Positions 51,114 to 58,923 of a DNA stretch of 58,923 nt are shown here, piece after piece. The DNA is from Planctomycetota bacterium (GTDB lineage Bacteria > Planctomycetota > UBA1135). The position numbers and the translations under genes are program-made. The notes beneath the pieces were generated by a model. That model was not told the DNA's origin. It saw only the letters and a list, made by a program, of their open reading frames with translations, and made no database searches. The stretch lies in NCBI GenBank assembly GCA_030748415.1, contig JASMMA010000015.1, forward strand, positions 1 through 58,923, given 5' to 3'. How positions within the stretch are numbered: position 1 is the stretch's first letter; every line of letters begins with the position of its first letter.

Positions 51114-52913
51114 ATGCCCCTCGAAGTTGATCTTCAGGAATTGACCTCCCGGATTAAAGACCGGGTGGAAATTGAAGCGGTGATTGCTCGCAAGGTACGG
51201 CTGACACGGAAAGGGAACCGCCTTTGGGGCTTGTGTCCATTCCATTCCGAAAAAACTCCATCATTCACCGTTGAGCCTGCCCGCGGTTTTTTTAAGTGTT
51301 TCGGATGTGGAGAAGGCGGTGATGTCATCAGTTTTGTTATGAAGCAAGACGGATTAGAGTTTTGGGAGGCCCTCACTCTTTTGGCCGATGAAGCTGGGGT
51401 AGAGATTCCAAGACTTTCTGGAGCGAGTGCTCCCTCACCACTTCGAGATAAAGCCCGCGAGGCTTTAAGTTTGACAAGGTCTTTATTTCACCAAGAACTT
51501 GGCTCACCTTCTGGTTCTGGCGCCAGAAAATATTTGGAGGACAGGGAAGTTTCATCACGAATGTGGGAGCACTTCTCTCTTGGTTGGGCGCCAGCTGAGC
51601 CTGGTTGGTTGAGCCAGCGCCTGCGAAAGGCGGGAATCCCAGACGAGGCAATGGTTGAAGCTGGGTTGGCCTACTTTGTTGAGGGAACTCGTCGCTTGCG
51701 GGATCGTTTTTGGGATCGCCTGATGTTTCCTGTTGCAGACCGTTCTGGGCGCACAGTTGGATTCTGTGCACGGTTCTTGCCAGGCTCACAATCCGAAAAA
51801 CGGGGAATGGGGAAATATGTTAATTCCCCTGAGGGTCCTCTTTTCCCCAAGCGTCGCCTGTTGTACGGCCTTGACCTTTTAGCGGATGGTCTTCGTGAGG
51901 CGGGAGAGGACACTCCGATATACCTCGTAGAGGGCAACCTGGATGTGGTCATGCTGCATCAATCTGGTTACCCCACGACTCTTGCTGCTCTTGGAACCAG
52001 CATTACTGAGGACCATGCCCGGGCCCTTCGCAGACATAAGAGGCCAGTTTTTTTGGTTTTGGATGCTGATGAAGCCGGCAAAAAAGCTGCCTGGAAGGCG
52101 GGCCGCTTGATGGTGGCTGAGGGGATACCCGTCAAAGTGGTCATGCTTCCCGATGGGGAAGATCCGGCATCCATGATTTCCGCTGGAAATGAGGCTCAAC
52201 TTTCCCAACGCCTTGATTCTGCGTGGGATATACTCGATTGGCGTCTTGAAGTTTGGACCAAAAAGCCAGATTTCCAAGACCCTGCGGTTCAAGTGAAAGC
52301 TGCCCGCGAGATTGCCGAGTGGATTTCTTCAACTCCCGATCCCGCCCTGGCTGAGATTTGGAGTCGCCGGGCTGGAGATCGCTTAGGTTTGACCACCGAG
52401 AGCCTCCGGCGCATGACAGAGAATCAGTCGCAAGACCTTTCCCCGAAAGCTGTTATGTCGGCGGGCAATCAACCCCCAAAGAAGAAACCAGCTCAGGAGG
52501 CTTTAAAGAAAAACGAATTCGAAATCCTCGCCGCACTTCTTCACGATTCCAGTTTGTTTCCGAGGCATCGCCAAGAACTTGAAGCTCTGGAGCTGGGTTC
52601 CTCCGTCCCTAAGCGATTGTTGTCTTGGTGCCGTGAGCGCCGCCTTCAAAGTCTCCCCTTCGACCTTTTTGCTGCTCTTCGTGAATTCCCGGAAGGCGAT
52701 ACGCAAGCCTTTCTGGAAGCAATCCGGCAAAATCAGCCCATAAACCCTGAAATTGCCCTGGAATCTGCTCTTCAGGCCCTTTCCTCGAACCGCGAAATGG
52801 CCTACAAAGAATCCCGCAAAGAAGAGCGAATGGAGCAAGGCGAACTTTCTGACTCGGAACTTTCAAACCTCCAGCGTAAAATAGACCTTTCCGCTTCCGA
52901 TGAGCATCCCTAA
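51114..52913 (+). CDS. dnaG: DNA primase
   Basis: A 599-residue primase. The CHC2 zinc-binding domain has C41, H44, C62 and C65 (CPFHSEKTPSF, KCFGCGEGGD). The catalytic core follows with WDRLMFPVADRSGRTVGFCAR and TOPRIM motifs YLVEGNLDVVMLHQSG and FLVLDADEAGKKAAW. A helical C-terminal region of ~150 residues probably contacts DnaB. The dnaG-rpoD order is the classical macromolecular-synthesis pair, here with ksgA upstream instead of rpsU. Confidence 0.97.
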   Translation: MPLEVDLQELTSRIKDRVEIEAVIARKVRLTRKGNRLWGLCPFHSEKTPSFTVEPARGFFKCFGCGEGGDVISFVMKQDGLEFWEALTLLADEAGVEIPRLSGASAPSPLRDKAREALSLTRSLFHQELGSPSGSGARKYLEDREVSSRMWEHFSLGWAPAEPGWLSQRLRKAGIPDEAMVEAGLAYFVEGTRRLRDRFWDRLMFPVADRSGRTVGFCARFLPGSQSEKRGMGKYVNSPEGPLFPKRRLLYGLDLLADGLREAGEDTPIYLVEGNLDVVMLHQSGYPTTLAALGTSITEDHARALRRHKRPVFLVLDADEAGKKAAWKAGRLMVAEGIPVKVVMLPDGEDPASMISAGNEAQLSQRLDSAWDILDWRLEVWTKKPDFQDPAVQVKAAREIAEWISSTPDPALAEIWSRRAGDRLGLTTESLRRMTENQSQDLSPKAVMSAGNQPPKKKPAQEALKKNEFEILAALLHDSSLFPRHRQELEALELGSSVPKRLLSWCRERRLQSLPFDLFAALREFPEGDTQAFLEAIRQNQPINPEIALESALQALSSNREMAYKESRKEERMEQGELSDSELSNLQRKIDLSASDEHP

Positions 52914-52935
52914 TTGAAAAGCGGAACTACTAAAA

Positions 52936-54738
52936 ATGCCAACTAAGAAATTAGATTCAGCTACTACTGCCGTTTTGGACTCCCTCGTTCAGAAGGGTGT
53001 CGTTACGGGCACTTTGCCAATGGACGAAATCCAGAACGTCTTCCCGAAGGCGCGAATTGATGTGATGCATAGCGTCCTCGACCGCCTTGAAAGGGAGGGC
53101 ATTCGTTTGGTGGATACATCCGAGCAAGCGGGAATGATTCCTGCCGTGACGGCTCCAACCGCCGTTACATCTAAGCCGATTACCCCCATTGCCGATCGCA
53201 GCCGCAGAGGTGGGAATGCGCCCGTTCTTGAAAAAATTGATGATCCGGTTCGGATGTACCTCACTCAGATGGGAGAGATTTCCCTTTTGACTCGTGATGA
53301 GGAAATTTCCCTTGCCAAGAAGATTGAGGTTACTCGAAAGTTATTCCGCCGAATGGTGTTGGAGTCAGGCTTTGCACTGGAACGCGTTCTAGAACTATTG
53401 AACCAACTTCGTAATCAAGAAGTTGCCTTTGACCGTACCCTGAAGGTGAATCCTTCAGCTCAAGCCAATTCATCCTTTGCAGTTCGCCACTTCAATCGAA
53501 AGATGAAGAAACAAGCGATTTCTGAAGAGTCCACAACGGGAACATCGGACATTGATGGCGGTGCTGGTTATGAATTGACCAAGCAGGACTTGGAACAACG
53601 ATTGGAAGGGCATTTCCACGCCTTGAATGAATTGTTCTCTGCCGTTCGTGTTGCAACAGAGGTCAATCTCGATAAGAAACTGAAAGCTTCCGAGTTGGAA
53701 GTATTCCGGTCTGGGATTCGTTCTCGCCAACGCTGCATATCCGTCCTTGTTGAAGAGCTCCACTTTCAAGTGGATTTAGTTCAGGACATGATTGGGCTAC
53801 TTGAGGTTCGCGAGCGGGAATGGAGTCTGCTTCAAGACGAAATCAACACCTTTGACGCAAAGCACAAGAGAACCAAAGATGGCAAAGTTGAGTTTTCCGA
53901 ACTTCTTTCTCGGGAAAGGTCCTTCCACTCTCGTGCGATGGAGAGTTGGGGTGACTTTCAGAAGAGGATGTTTCGGATTCGGCAGTATGTTGATTTTTAT
54001 GAAGACGGCAAGCAAAAGCTGTCCTCGGGCAACCTGCGCTTAGTCGTTTCAATTGCGAAAAAATATCGCAATCGGGGACTCTCATTCTTGGATTTAATTC
54101 AAGAGGGGAACACTGGGCTCATGAAAGCAGTTGAGAAATACGAATACCGCCGTGGTTATAAGTTCTCAACGTATGCAACATGGTGGATTCGACAAGCGAT
54201 TACTCGTTCTATTGCTGATCAAGCCCGCACTATTCGCGTTCCTGTGCACATGATTGAAACCATGTCCAAGTTGCGCGCAGTTCAGAAGCGCCTCCTCCAA
54301 ACCATGGGCCGCGAACCCCGTCTCGACGAAATGGCCGAGGCTGCAGGAATCTCACTTGATGAAGCTCAGCGAGTCATGAAGATTGCTCGGCACCCAATCT
54401 CATTGGATCGTCCCATTGGCGATAGCGATGACAGTTATTTCGGGGACTTTATCGAAGATGAATCTTCTGAAAATCCAGTCGAACGCGCTGGACAGGAAAT
54501 GCTCAAAGACCGCATCAATGATGTGCTAGATTCACTGACCTTCCGTGAGCGGGAAATCATTAAGCTTCGTTATGGAATCGGTGACGGTTACACCTACACA
54601 TTGGAAGAGGTAGGCCGCATATTCCGAGTCACTCGAGAGCGAGTTCGTCAGATTGAAGCTAAAGCTGTTCGCAAGCTCCAGCACCCTGTTCGGGCGCGCA
54701 AGCTTTCCGGTTTTCTTGATGGCGCAATAGTTGAGTGA
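52936..54738 (+). CDS. rpoD: RNA polymerase primary sigma factor (sigma-70)
   Basis: A 600-residue sigma-70. Region 1.1-like helices form the N-terminus ([20 protein letters not shown]). Region 1.2 has [22 protein letters not shown] long non-conserved region (~150-360) follows. Region 2 has [20 protein letters not shown] and [17 protein letters not shown] (promoter -10 recognition and melting), region 3 is present, and region 4 has [23 protein letters not shown]. Length is typical of housekeeping sigma. It follows dnaG after 22 bases. Confidence 0.97.
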   Translation: MPTKKLDSATTAVLDSLVQKGVVTGTLPMDEIQNVFPKARIDVMHSVLDRLEREGIRLVDTSEQAGMIPAVTAPTAVTSKPITPIADRSRRGGNAPVLEKIDDPVRMYLTQMGEISLLTRDEEISLAKKIEVTRKLFRRMVLESGFALERVLELLNQLRNQEVAFDRTLKVNPSAQANSSFAVRHFNRKMKKQAISEESTTGTSDIDGGAGYELTKQDLEQRLEGHFHALNELFSAVRVATEVNLDKKLKASELEVFRSGIRSRQRCISVLVEELHFQVDLVQDMIGLLEVREREWSLLQDEINTFDAKHKRTKDGKVEFSELLSRERSFHSRAMESWGDFQKRMFRIRQYVDFYEDGKQKLSSGNLRLVVSIAKKYRNRGLSFLDLIQEGNTGLMKAVEKYEYRRGYKFSTYATWWIRQAITRSIADQARTIRVPVHMIETMSKLRAVQKRLLQTMGREPRLDEMAEAAGISLDEAQRVMKIARHPISLDRPIGDSDDSYFGDFIEDESSENPVERAGQEMLKDRINDVLDSLTFREREIIKLRYGIGDGYTYTLEEVGRIFRVTRERVRQIEAKAVRKLQHPVRARKLSGFLDGAIVE

Positions 54739-54795
54739 TATCAGTAAATCCTTGAAGATGGAACAATTTCCCTTAGGGACTCGTAACCTGTCCTT

Positions 54796-55548
54796 GTGAA
54801 GGAAACTCTTTCCACCCTGCTGGCGACCCAGAAGTTCGATGAACGGATTGCCGTTCTTAGTCGTCGTTTGGAATCTTTGCCCTCTGAACTCGGTGAGCGC
54901 GAGACGCGGTATTCTGTTCTAGAGGCTGAAGCCGAAGGATTTTTTGTTGACCAAAAGAAGGCACTTTCCTGGGCGCAGTCCCTTGAGAATGATGTTCGGG
55001 ATTGGGAGGCCCGGGTAGAGAAATTGGAGCAGCAAATTCGTACTCTTCGAGATGCAGGAGCGGCTCAAGTTGCCCAACATGAGGCCGAGCAGCACCGCGG
55101 AGAAATTGCCAAAGCCGAGGAGAAAGCATTGGGTTTGCTTGAACGAGCCGAAGCGCTTGCTGGCAAAGGAATCATTGCAAGGGAGGGCCTTTCCCCTGAA
55201 CTTGAAGAACTGGAGATGTTTCGAAAAACGGTGGCAGAGGACGAGATCCAACTTCAAGAAGAAATCGCGTATCTCCAAAAGGAACGAGCCTCTCTTTTTC
55301 AAAAGGCCCAACGCGCAGGCCGCGATCTGTATGAGAAACTGATGCCTTCCCGCAAAGGCAAGCCTATGGCCGCGCTTCGTGGTGATTCCTGTGGTGGGTG
55401 TGGCATGTCAGTTGCCCCGAATGACCGCCTTAAGGTCGCCAAGATGGCCAGCATTGCCACTTGTCGATCCTGCTCTAGGATTCTGGTCCCAGAAGAGTTG
55501 TGGAATAGCATTCGCGAGGAAACCTCGGTCGAAGGTCCCCAAGACTAA
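54796..55548 (+). CDS. Coiled-coil protein with C-terminal zinc ribbon
   Basis: A 250-residue protein (GTG start). Residues ~10-190 form a long antiparallel-type coiled coil (VRDWEARVEKLEQQIRTLR, LEEIEMF-like segments). The last ~45 residues form a C4 zinc ribbon (CGGCGMSVAP with CRSCSRIL). This layout is that of the conserved zf-RING_7/DUF164 family, implicated in RNA or secretion-chaperone roles, with no settled function. It follows rpoD after a 57-base gap. Confidence 0.85.
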   Translation: MKETLSTLLATQKFDERIAVLSRRLESLPSELGERETRYSVLEAEAEGFFVDQKKALSWAQSLENDVRDWEARVEKLEQQIRTLRDAGAAQVAQHEAEQHRGEIAKAEEKALGLLERAEALAGKGIIAREGLSPELEELEMFRKTVAEDEIQLQEEIAYLQKERASLFQKAQRAGRDLYEKLMPSRKGKPMAALRGDSCGGCGMSVAPNDRLKVAKMASIATCRSCSRILVPEELWNSIREETSVEGPQD

Positions 55549-55599
55549 AGGATTGGCGGCTAGAATGTGGGGCCAAGAATCCTTGGAACCTCATTCATC

Positions 55600-58500
55600 A
55601 TGTTCACCATCCCATCCCTTCTCCTTTTCTCCGCATTCTCTTTCTCGGCTCAAGATTCACTCGAGGGCCAGCTCCCTAAACGGGATCTAGGTGTGGAGGC
55701 CTTTCTCGCAACTTATCCCGATTACGATGGCAGGGGAATACGAGTTGCTGTGCTAGATACCGGCGTGGACCCAGGTCACCCGTACTTGCAGACAACTCCC
55801 CAGGGCCATCGAAAGATTGTGGATTGGTATGACGCTACAAGTGATGGTCGTTTAGACACGAGTACGGTCGTGTCTTCTGAGGCGGATGACCTGATTGGAC
55901 TTTCTGGTCGAAAGATGCTGCTTGGGAAGTGGTTCCAGGCCAATCGTCAATACCATATTGGGCGAATCGATGGTGACTTTTTGCCAAGCAGTCTGACGGG
56001 ACGCATTCAATCCGACCGCCGAGAAGAGTGGCAGAAACAAAAAAACAACTGGGCTGAGGCAAAGACTCGGTGGGAAGCAACCCATCCAGGGGATGAAGAG
56101 CCGCAAAGCCTCATTAGTGAAGAGATTGCTCGCCGAATGAGTTCATTCCAAGACTCGGGACCTGTTTGGGATGTTGTAGTTTTTCAGGAGGGGGAATCCT
56201 GGACTGTTGTGGTTGATAATGACCAAGATGGCAACCTCGATGAAGAGCATGGCCTGCACTCCTTCCGTGAAACGGGGGAGTGGGCAACTCTTGGCGATGA
56301 AGCAAACTTGAATTATTGTGTTCAAGTCCCTGGAGATGGTTCCTTGACCATGATTTACTTTGACGCAAATGGTCACGGAACTCACGTTGCTGGCATTATC
56401 GGTGCTTGGGAAGGGGCAACGGGTCGCATGAATGGTGTTGCCCCCGGCGTTGAATTTGTCGCCATCAAAATTGGTGACGGAAAATACGGTGGAGCAACTA
56501 GTGGGTTTTCTATCGCGAAGGCATTGGACTATGCCGTTGAATCAGGGTGCACCGTCGCAAACATTTCCTTTGGGGGACCTTCTTTCTTTGCAGATGGCCA
56601 AGAGCCAGATGCGTGGGTCATTGATGAGGCACGGCGTCGAGGTTTGATTACCGTTTCCTCTGCTGGGAATGAGGGGCCGACTCTTTCAACTGTTGGCGCT
56701 CCTGCTACCGCTCGTGGTGCCTTTGCAATTGCAGCAGCAGTTTGGCCGGACACCCAAAAGGTGAACTATGGCTCCTTGAACCCAACCGAACCGGTGCTCT
56801 TTGATTTTTCAAGTCGGGGACCTCTTCCAACCGGCTCTCTTGGTGTTGACTTCACCGCCCCTGGCGCTGCCCTCTCTTCATTGCCATCTTGGTTGGGCAC
56901 CAAAGGGGAAAACTTTAATGGGACTTCCATGGCAGCACCTCAGGCAAGTGGTTGTGTTGCATTGCTTCAATGTGCCGCTCAAAGTGAGGGCCTTTCCCAT
57001 TCACCAACTCGTATCTACCGAGCCATGAGAATAGGTGCCCAACCTATGCTTGGGTTTGACTGGGTTGACCAAGGACACGGGGCGATTTCAATGCTCCCAT
57101 CTTTGGATGCATTGAGAGTACTTCAAGAAACCAGAGATGGCGACCGCGAGTACACCATTTCCGTGAGCAATCCATATGGAACGGGAAGTGGTATTTACAT
57201 TCGAGATCTTGAAACGGAGAATCCTTTCGAAACTCGTGTCACCATGGCACCTGTTTTCGAAGATGATGCACCCAATTCAGAAAGGTCTGCTTTCTTGCGC
57301 ACTTTTCGTGTGGAATGTGAATCCCCTTGGGTGACGGGTCCAGAGGCCTTCTACACTTCGGCGCAGGGCCATTCGTTTAACCTTCGTATTGATCCATCCG
57401 GACTGAGTGAGGGCCTTCATGGCACGCGCGTTTTCCTTTGGGATGTGGATGGGCCCCAATCTGCTGGGCCTGATGTTGTGATTCCTGTAACGGTTGTGAA
57501 ACCGTCTCTAGTTGCCACCACAACGAGCAAGGATTGGAGCAAAGATTTCCAGATTGAGCCGGGAGAGCTTAGAAGGAACTTTGTTCGGGTTCCTGCCGGC
57601 GCTAACTTTGTCAAAGTTAAATTCACTCAGATTACCCAGGGGCGCAATGAATTCCGCACGGGAGCGGGTTCTGTTAGCGGCTTCCGTTACGAGGGCAACC
57701 GCCAAAAACGGGGCCGTTTTTTCTTGGATGAATGGCAGAGTGCTGAACAAACTGTTCCCGTTGAACCTGGAACCGTGTTCGAATACACCATTGCTTCTCG
57801 TTGGGCAGTCAATCAGAGCGCTCAGCTAAAAATTGAAATGGAGTTCATGGGACTGGTTGCCCAGAGCTCCGAAATGGTGGTCCCTGCTGGACAAGAGACA
57901 GGCTATCTTGCTGTCAAGTCCTTGCTTCAAGATGAAACTGCGAGCGCTTCAGTCCGCCTCAATGGAGTTGCGATTCCAGTGGTTGCTGAGATGGCAATAC
58001 ATCCTGATCCGATTCGTTCCACAGTCATGGATGGGCATGGTTTGTTCTACGGTGTCATGGAGTGGGAGCAGGAACTGCCGGGGGATTGTTCCGTGAGTCT
58101 TTACACCCCTTACTCCATCCAGACGACTGAGATTCGCGAAGATCTCATGCTGGAAATTTACGACGAGATGGACCGTCTTGTTGAGCGGAAGATTGTCTGG
58201 GAATGGAACACAGACCTCGGCACGATGGAGGAGGGTCTGTATCGCTTTCAACTCACCTTCCCTTCCTTGGGGCAAGATTCTCTAAATGCTCGATTTGCTG
58301 GTGCGGAAGTTCGGCTCGCAAATCGTCAGGAGAACTTTTCTCTTTATGGGGATCTTAACTCAGCTATGAAAGAAGAGGGGGGCCTGAGTCGGATGCGAGT
58401 CCCCTTCATGGGGGCGCGGTCTCTCTTTGCGCGAGTTCCTCAACTGGCCTCCTTGCCTGGGGGGCAGTACTACTACGGCTCAGTGAAGTTTGAAAATGGC

Positions 58501-58848
58501 GACGACCCTCTCTTGCTTCTTCCTCTTCGTGTTGAGCGACCCTCCATGGGACATTTTGAATCCGGGGCCGTGGAGGCCTCCGCCGAGGTGAATGTTGAAG
58601 CTGAAGAAGCTGCAAACTTGTACAAGGACTCATTAAACGACCCAGGAATGGAGCCCGGCACCCGTTTGGAGCTCGCACGAGATTGGAAGGAGGCCAGTCC
58701 CGACGATCCAATGGCCTCCCTAGCGGTACTCCAATCCCTGGGACACGCTCTGCCGAACAAGTACGCCCTCATGGATGCCCCGGGCTTCTTGGCGGAACAT
58801 CCGCACTTCATTCAGGAGTTTCTCGCAGCAGCACCATCCTGGAACTAA
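55600..58848 (+). CDS. Secreted tripeptidyl-peptidase II-like subtilase
   Basis: A 1082-residue S8 protease with a signal peptide (MFTIPSLLLFSAFSFSAQ). The triad is D53 (VAVLDTGVDPGHP), H259 (NGHGTHVAGIIG) and S443 (FNGTSMAAPQASG). The ~200-residue insert between D and H, and the large beta-rich C-terminal region (~480-1000), mark it as TPP II-like rather than plain subtilisin. TPP II removes tripeptides in large assemblies; here an exported location is predicted. ATG 55600 is taken as the start because it precedes the signal peptide. The TAA abuts repeat copy D. Confidence 0.9.
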   Translation: MFTIPSLLLFSAFSFSAQDSLEGQLPKRDLGVEAFLATYPDYDGRGIRVAVLDTGVDPGHPYLQTTPQGHRKIVDWYDATSDGRLDTSTVVSSEADDLIGLSGRKMLLGKWFQANRQYHIGRIDGDFLPSSLTGRIQSDRREEWQKQKNNWAEAKTRWEATHPGDEEPQSLISEEIARRMSSFQDSGPVWDVVVFQEGESWTVVVDNDQDGNLDEEHGLHSFRETGEWATLGDEANLNYCVQVPGDGSLTMIYFDANGHGTHVAGIIGAWEGATGRMNGVAPGVEFVAIKIGDGKYGGATSGFSIAKALDYAVESGCTVANISFGGPSFFADGQEPDAWVIDEARRRGLITVSSAGNEGPTLSTVGAPATARGAFAIAAAVWPDTQKVNYGSLNPTEPVLFDFSSRGPLPTGSLGVDFTAPGAALSSLPSWLGTKGENFNGTSMAAPQASGCVALLQCAAQSEGLSHSPTRIYRAMRIGAQPMLGFDWVDQGHGAISMLPSLDALRVLQETRDGDREYTISVSNPYGTGSGIYIRDLETENPFETRVTMAPVFEDDAPNSERSAFLRTFRVECESPWVTGPEAFYTSAQGHSFNLRIDPSGLSEGLHGTRVFLWDVDGPQSAGPDVVIPVTVVKPSLVATTTSKDWSKDFQIEPGELRRNFVRVPAGANFVKVKFTQITQGRNEFRTGAGSVSGFRYEGNRQKRGRFFLDEWQSAEQTVPVEPGTVFEYTIASRWAVNQSAQLKIEMEFMGLVAQSSEMVVPAGQETGYLAVKSLLQDETASASVRLNGVAIPVVAEMAIHPDPIRSTVMDGHGLFYGVMEWEQELPGDCSVSLYTPYSIQTTEIREDLMLEIYDEMDRLVERKIVWEWNTDLGTMEEGLYRFQLTFPSLGQDSLNARFAGAEVRLANRQENFSLYGDLNSAMKEEGGLSRMRVPFMGARSLFARVPQLASLPGGQYYYGSVKFENGDDPLLLLPLRVERPSMGHFESGAVEASAEVNVEAEEAANLYKDSLNDPGMEPGTRLELARDWKEASPDDPMASLAVLQSLGHALPNKYALMDAPGFLAEHPHFIQEFLAAAPSWN

Positions 58849-58874
58849 GACACTGACCCCAAACATTGGGTCAC
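58849..58874 (-). repeat. Dispersed 26-bp repeat, copy D
   Basis: The reverse-oriented core, reading GACACTGACCCCAAAC then ATTGGGTCAC on the plus strand. It begins on the base after the TPP II-like TAA and is the most divergent copy in its central bases. Similarity to copy A continues through the last bases of the window (AAAGTCCC, AAAAATAGGAAAGCGG region). The element thus sits at both ends of the window. Confidence 0.7.
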
Positions 58875-58923
58875 AAAGTCCCAAAAATAGGAAAGCGGAA
58901 AAAGCGAAACTTCAACAAAGAGG

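Noticed and set aside
1-58923. CRISPR arrays, rRNA and tRNA genes
   Set aside because: No regularly spaced direct repeats, rRNA-like blocks or cloverleaf-type sequences were noticed on reading; an automated search was not possible here.

Overview
The window reads as one dense bacterial block of about 52 protein genes, with no rRNA, tRNA or CRISPR array that I can see. The longest gene-free stretch, about 200 bases at 11833-12032, is a paired repeat element. The gene set suggests a Gram-negative-type, probably planctomycetal (Planctomycetota-like) bacterium. The signs are lipid A and heptose genes, several lipoproteins with DUF1573-like CGC motifs, FG-GAP proteins, a DUF2891 protein, a membrane-anchored protein with an excisionase-like HTH and acidic linker, secreted Tricorn-like and TPP II-like peptidases, and S9 and sigma-70 proteins of ordinary bacterial type. 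The phylum is inference from gene content; no marker gene was compared.

Layout. 71-1342 (-) is a coiled-coil DUF2325 protein. 1359-9292 (+) is a chain of translationally coupled genes: tryptophanase-like lyase, sulfatase-fold enzyme, LpxK, LpxL-type acyltransferase, a deoxyhypusine-synthase-like protein, HldE and a TauE/SafE permease. Most of it serves outer-membrane lipid A/LPS core synthesis. 9289-10236 (-) is a PleD-like diguanylate cyclase. 10363-15335 holds a secreted unknown protein, a paired inverted repeat and a Tricorn-like protease. 15325-16984 (-) is a HAD hydrolase and a DUF1579-like protein. 17012-24412 (+) is an ABC exporter pair, a PDZ lipoprotein, two FG-GAP proteins, a DUF2891 protein and a small lipoprotein. 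24418-30624 includes an RlmI-like methyltransferase, a gamma-glutamylcyclotransferase-fold protein, a LolA-like lipoprotein, a thioredoxin-like protein with an in-frame UGA, and a Ski2-type helicase. 30677-35392 (+) is an FtsQ-like protein, a membrane protein, rplM, rpsI, yebC and a degenerate GGDEF protein.

36002-54738 (+) is one long co-directional run with almost no gaps. It carries three tandem DUF1573-like lipoproteins, two PilB/GspE ATPases, PilT, PilC, a sensor kinase, two CNNM/CorC-type proteins, small envelope proteins, ksgA, dnaG and rpoD. A zinc-ribbon protein and a TPP II-like subtilase follow to 58848.

The most notable finding is at 27412-28581 (-). A TlpA/thioredoxin-like domain has an in-frame TGA exactly where the first active-site cysteine should be, giving U-G-G-C. 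This is a strong candidate selenoprotein with an N-terminal LolA-like domain, and a LolA-like paralogue lies immediately downstream. The second is a dispersed 26-bp repeat family. It has four copies: one at each end of the window and an inverted pair at 11839-12002. Three of the four copies begin within 6 nt downstream of a stop codon.
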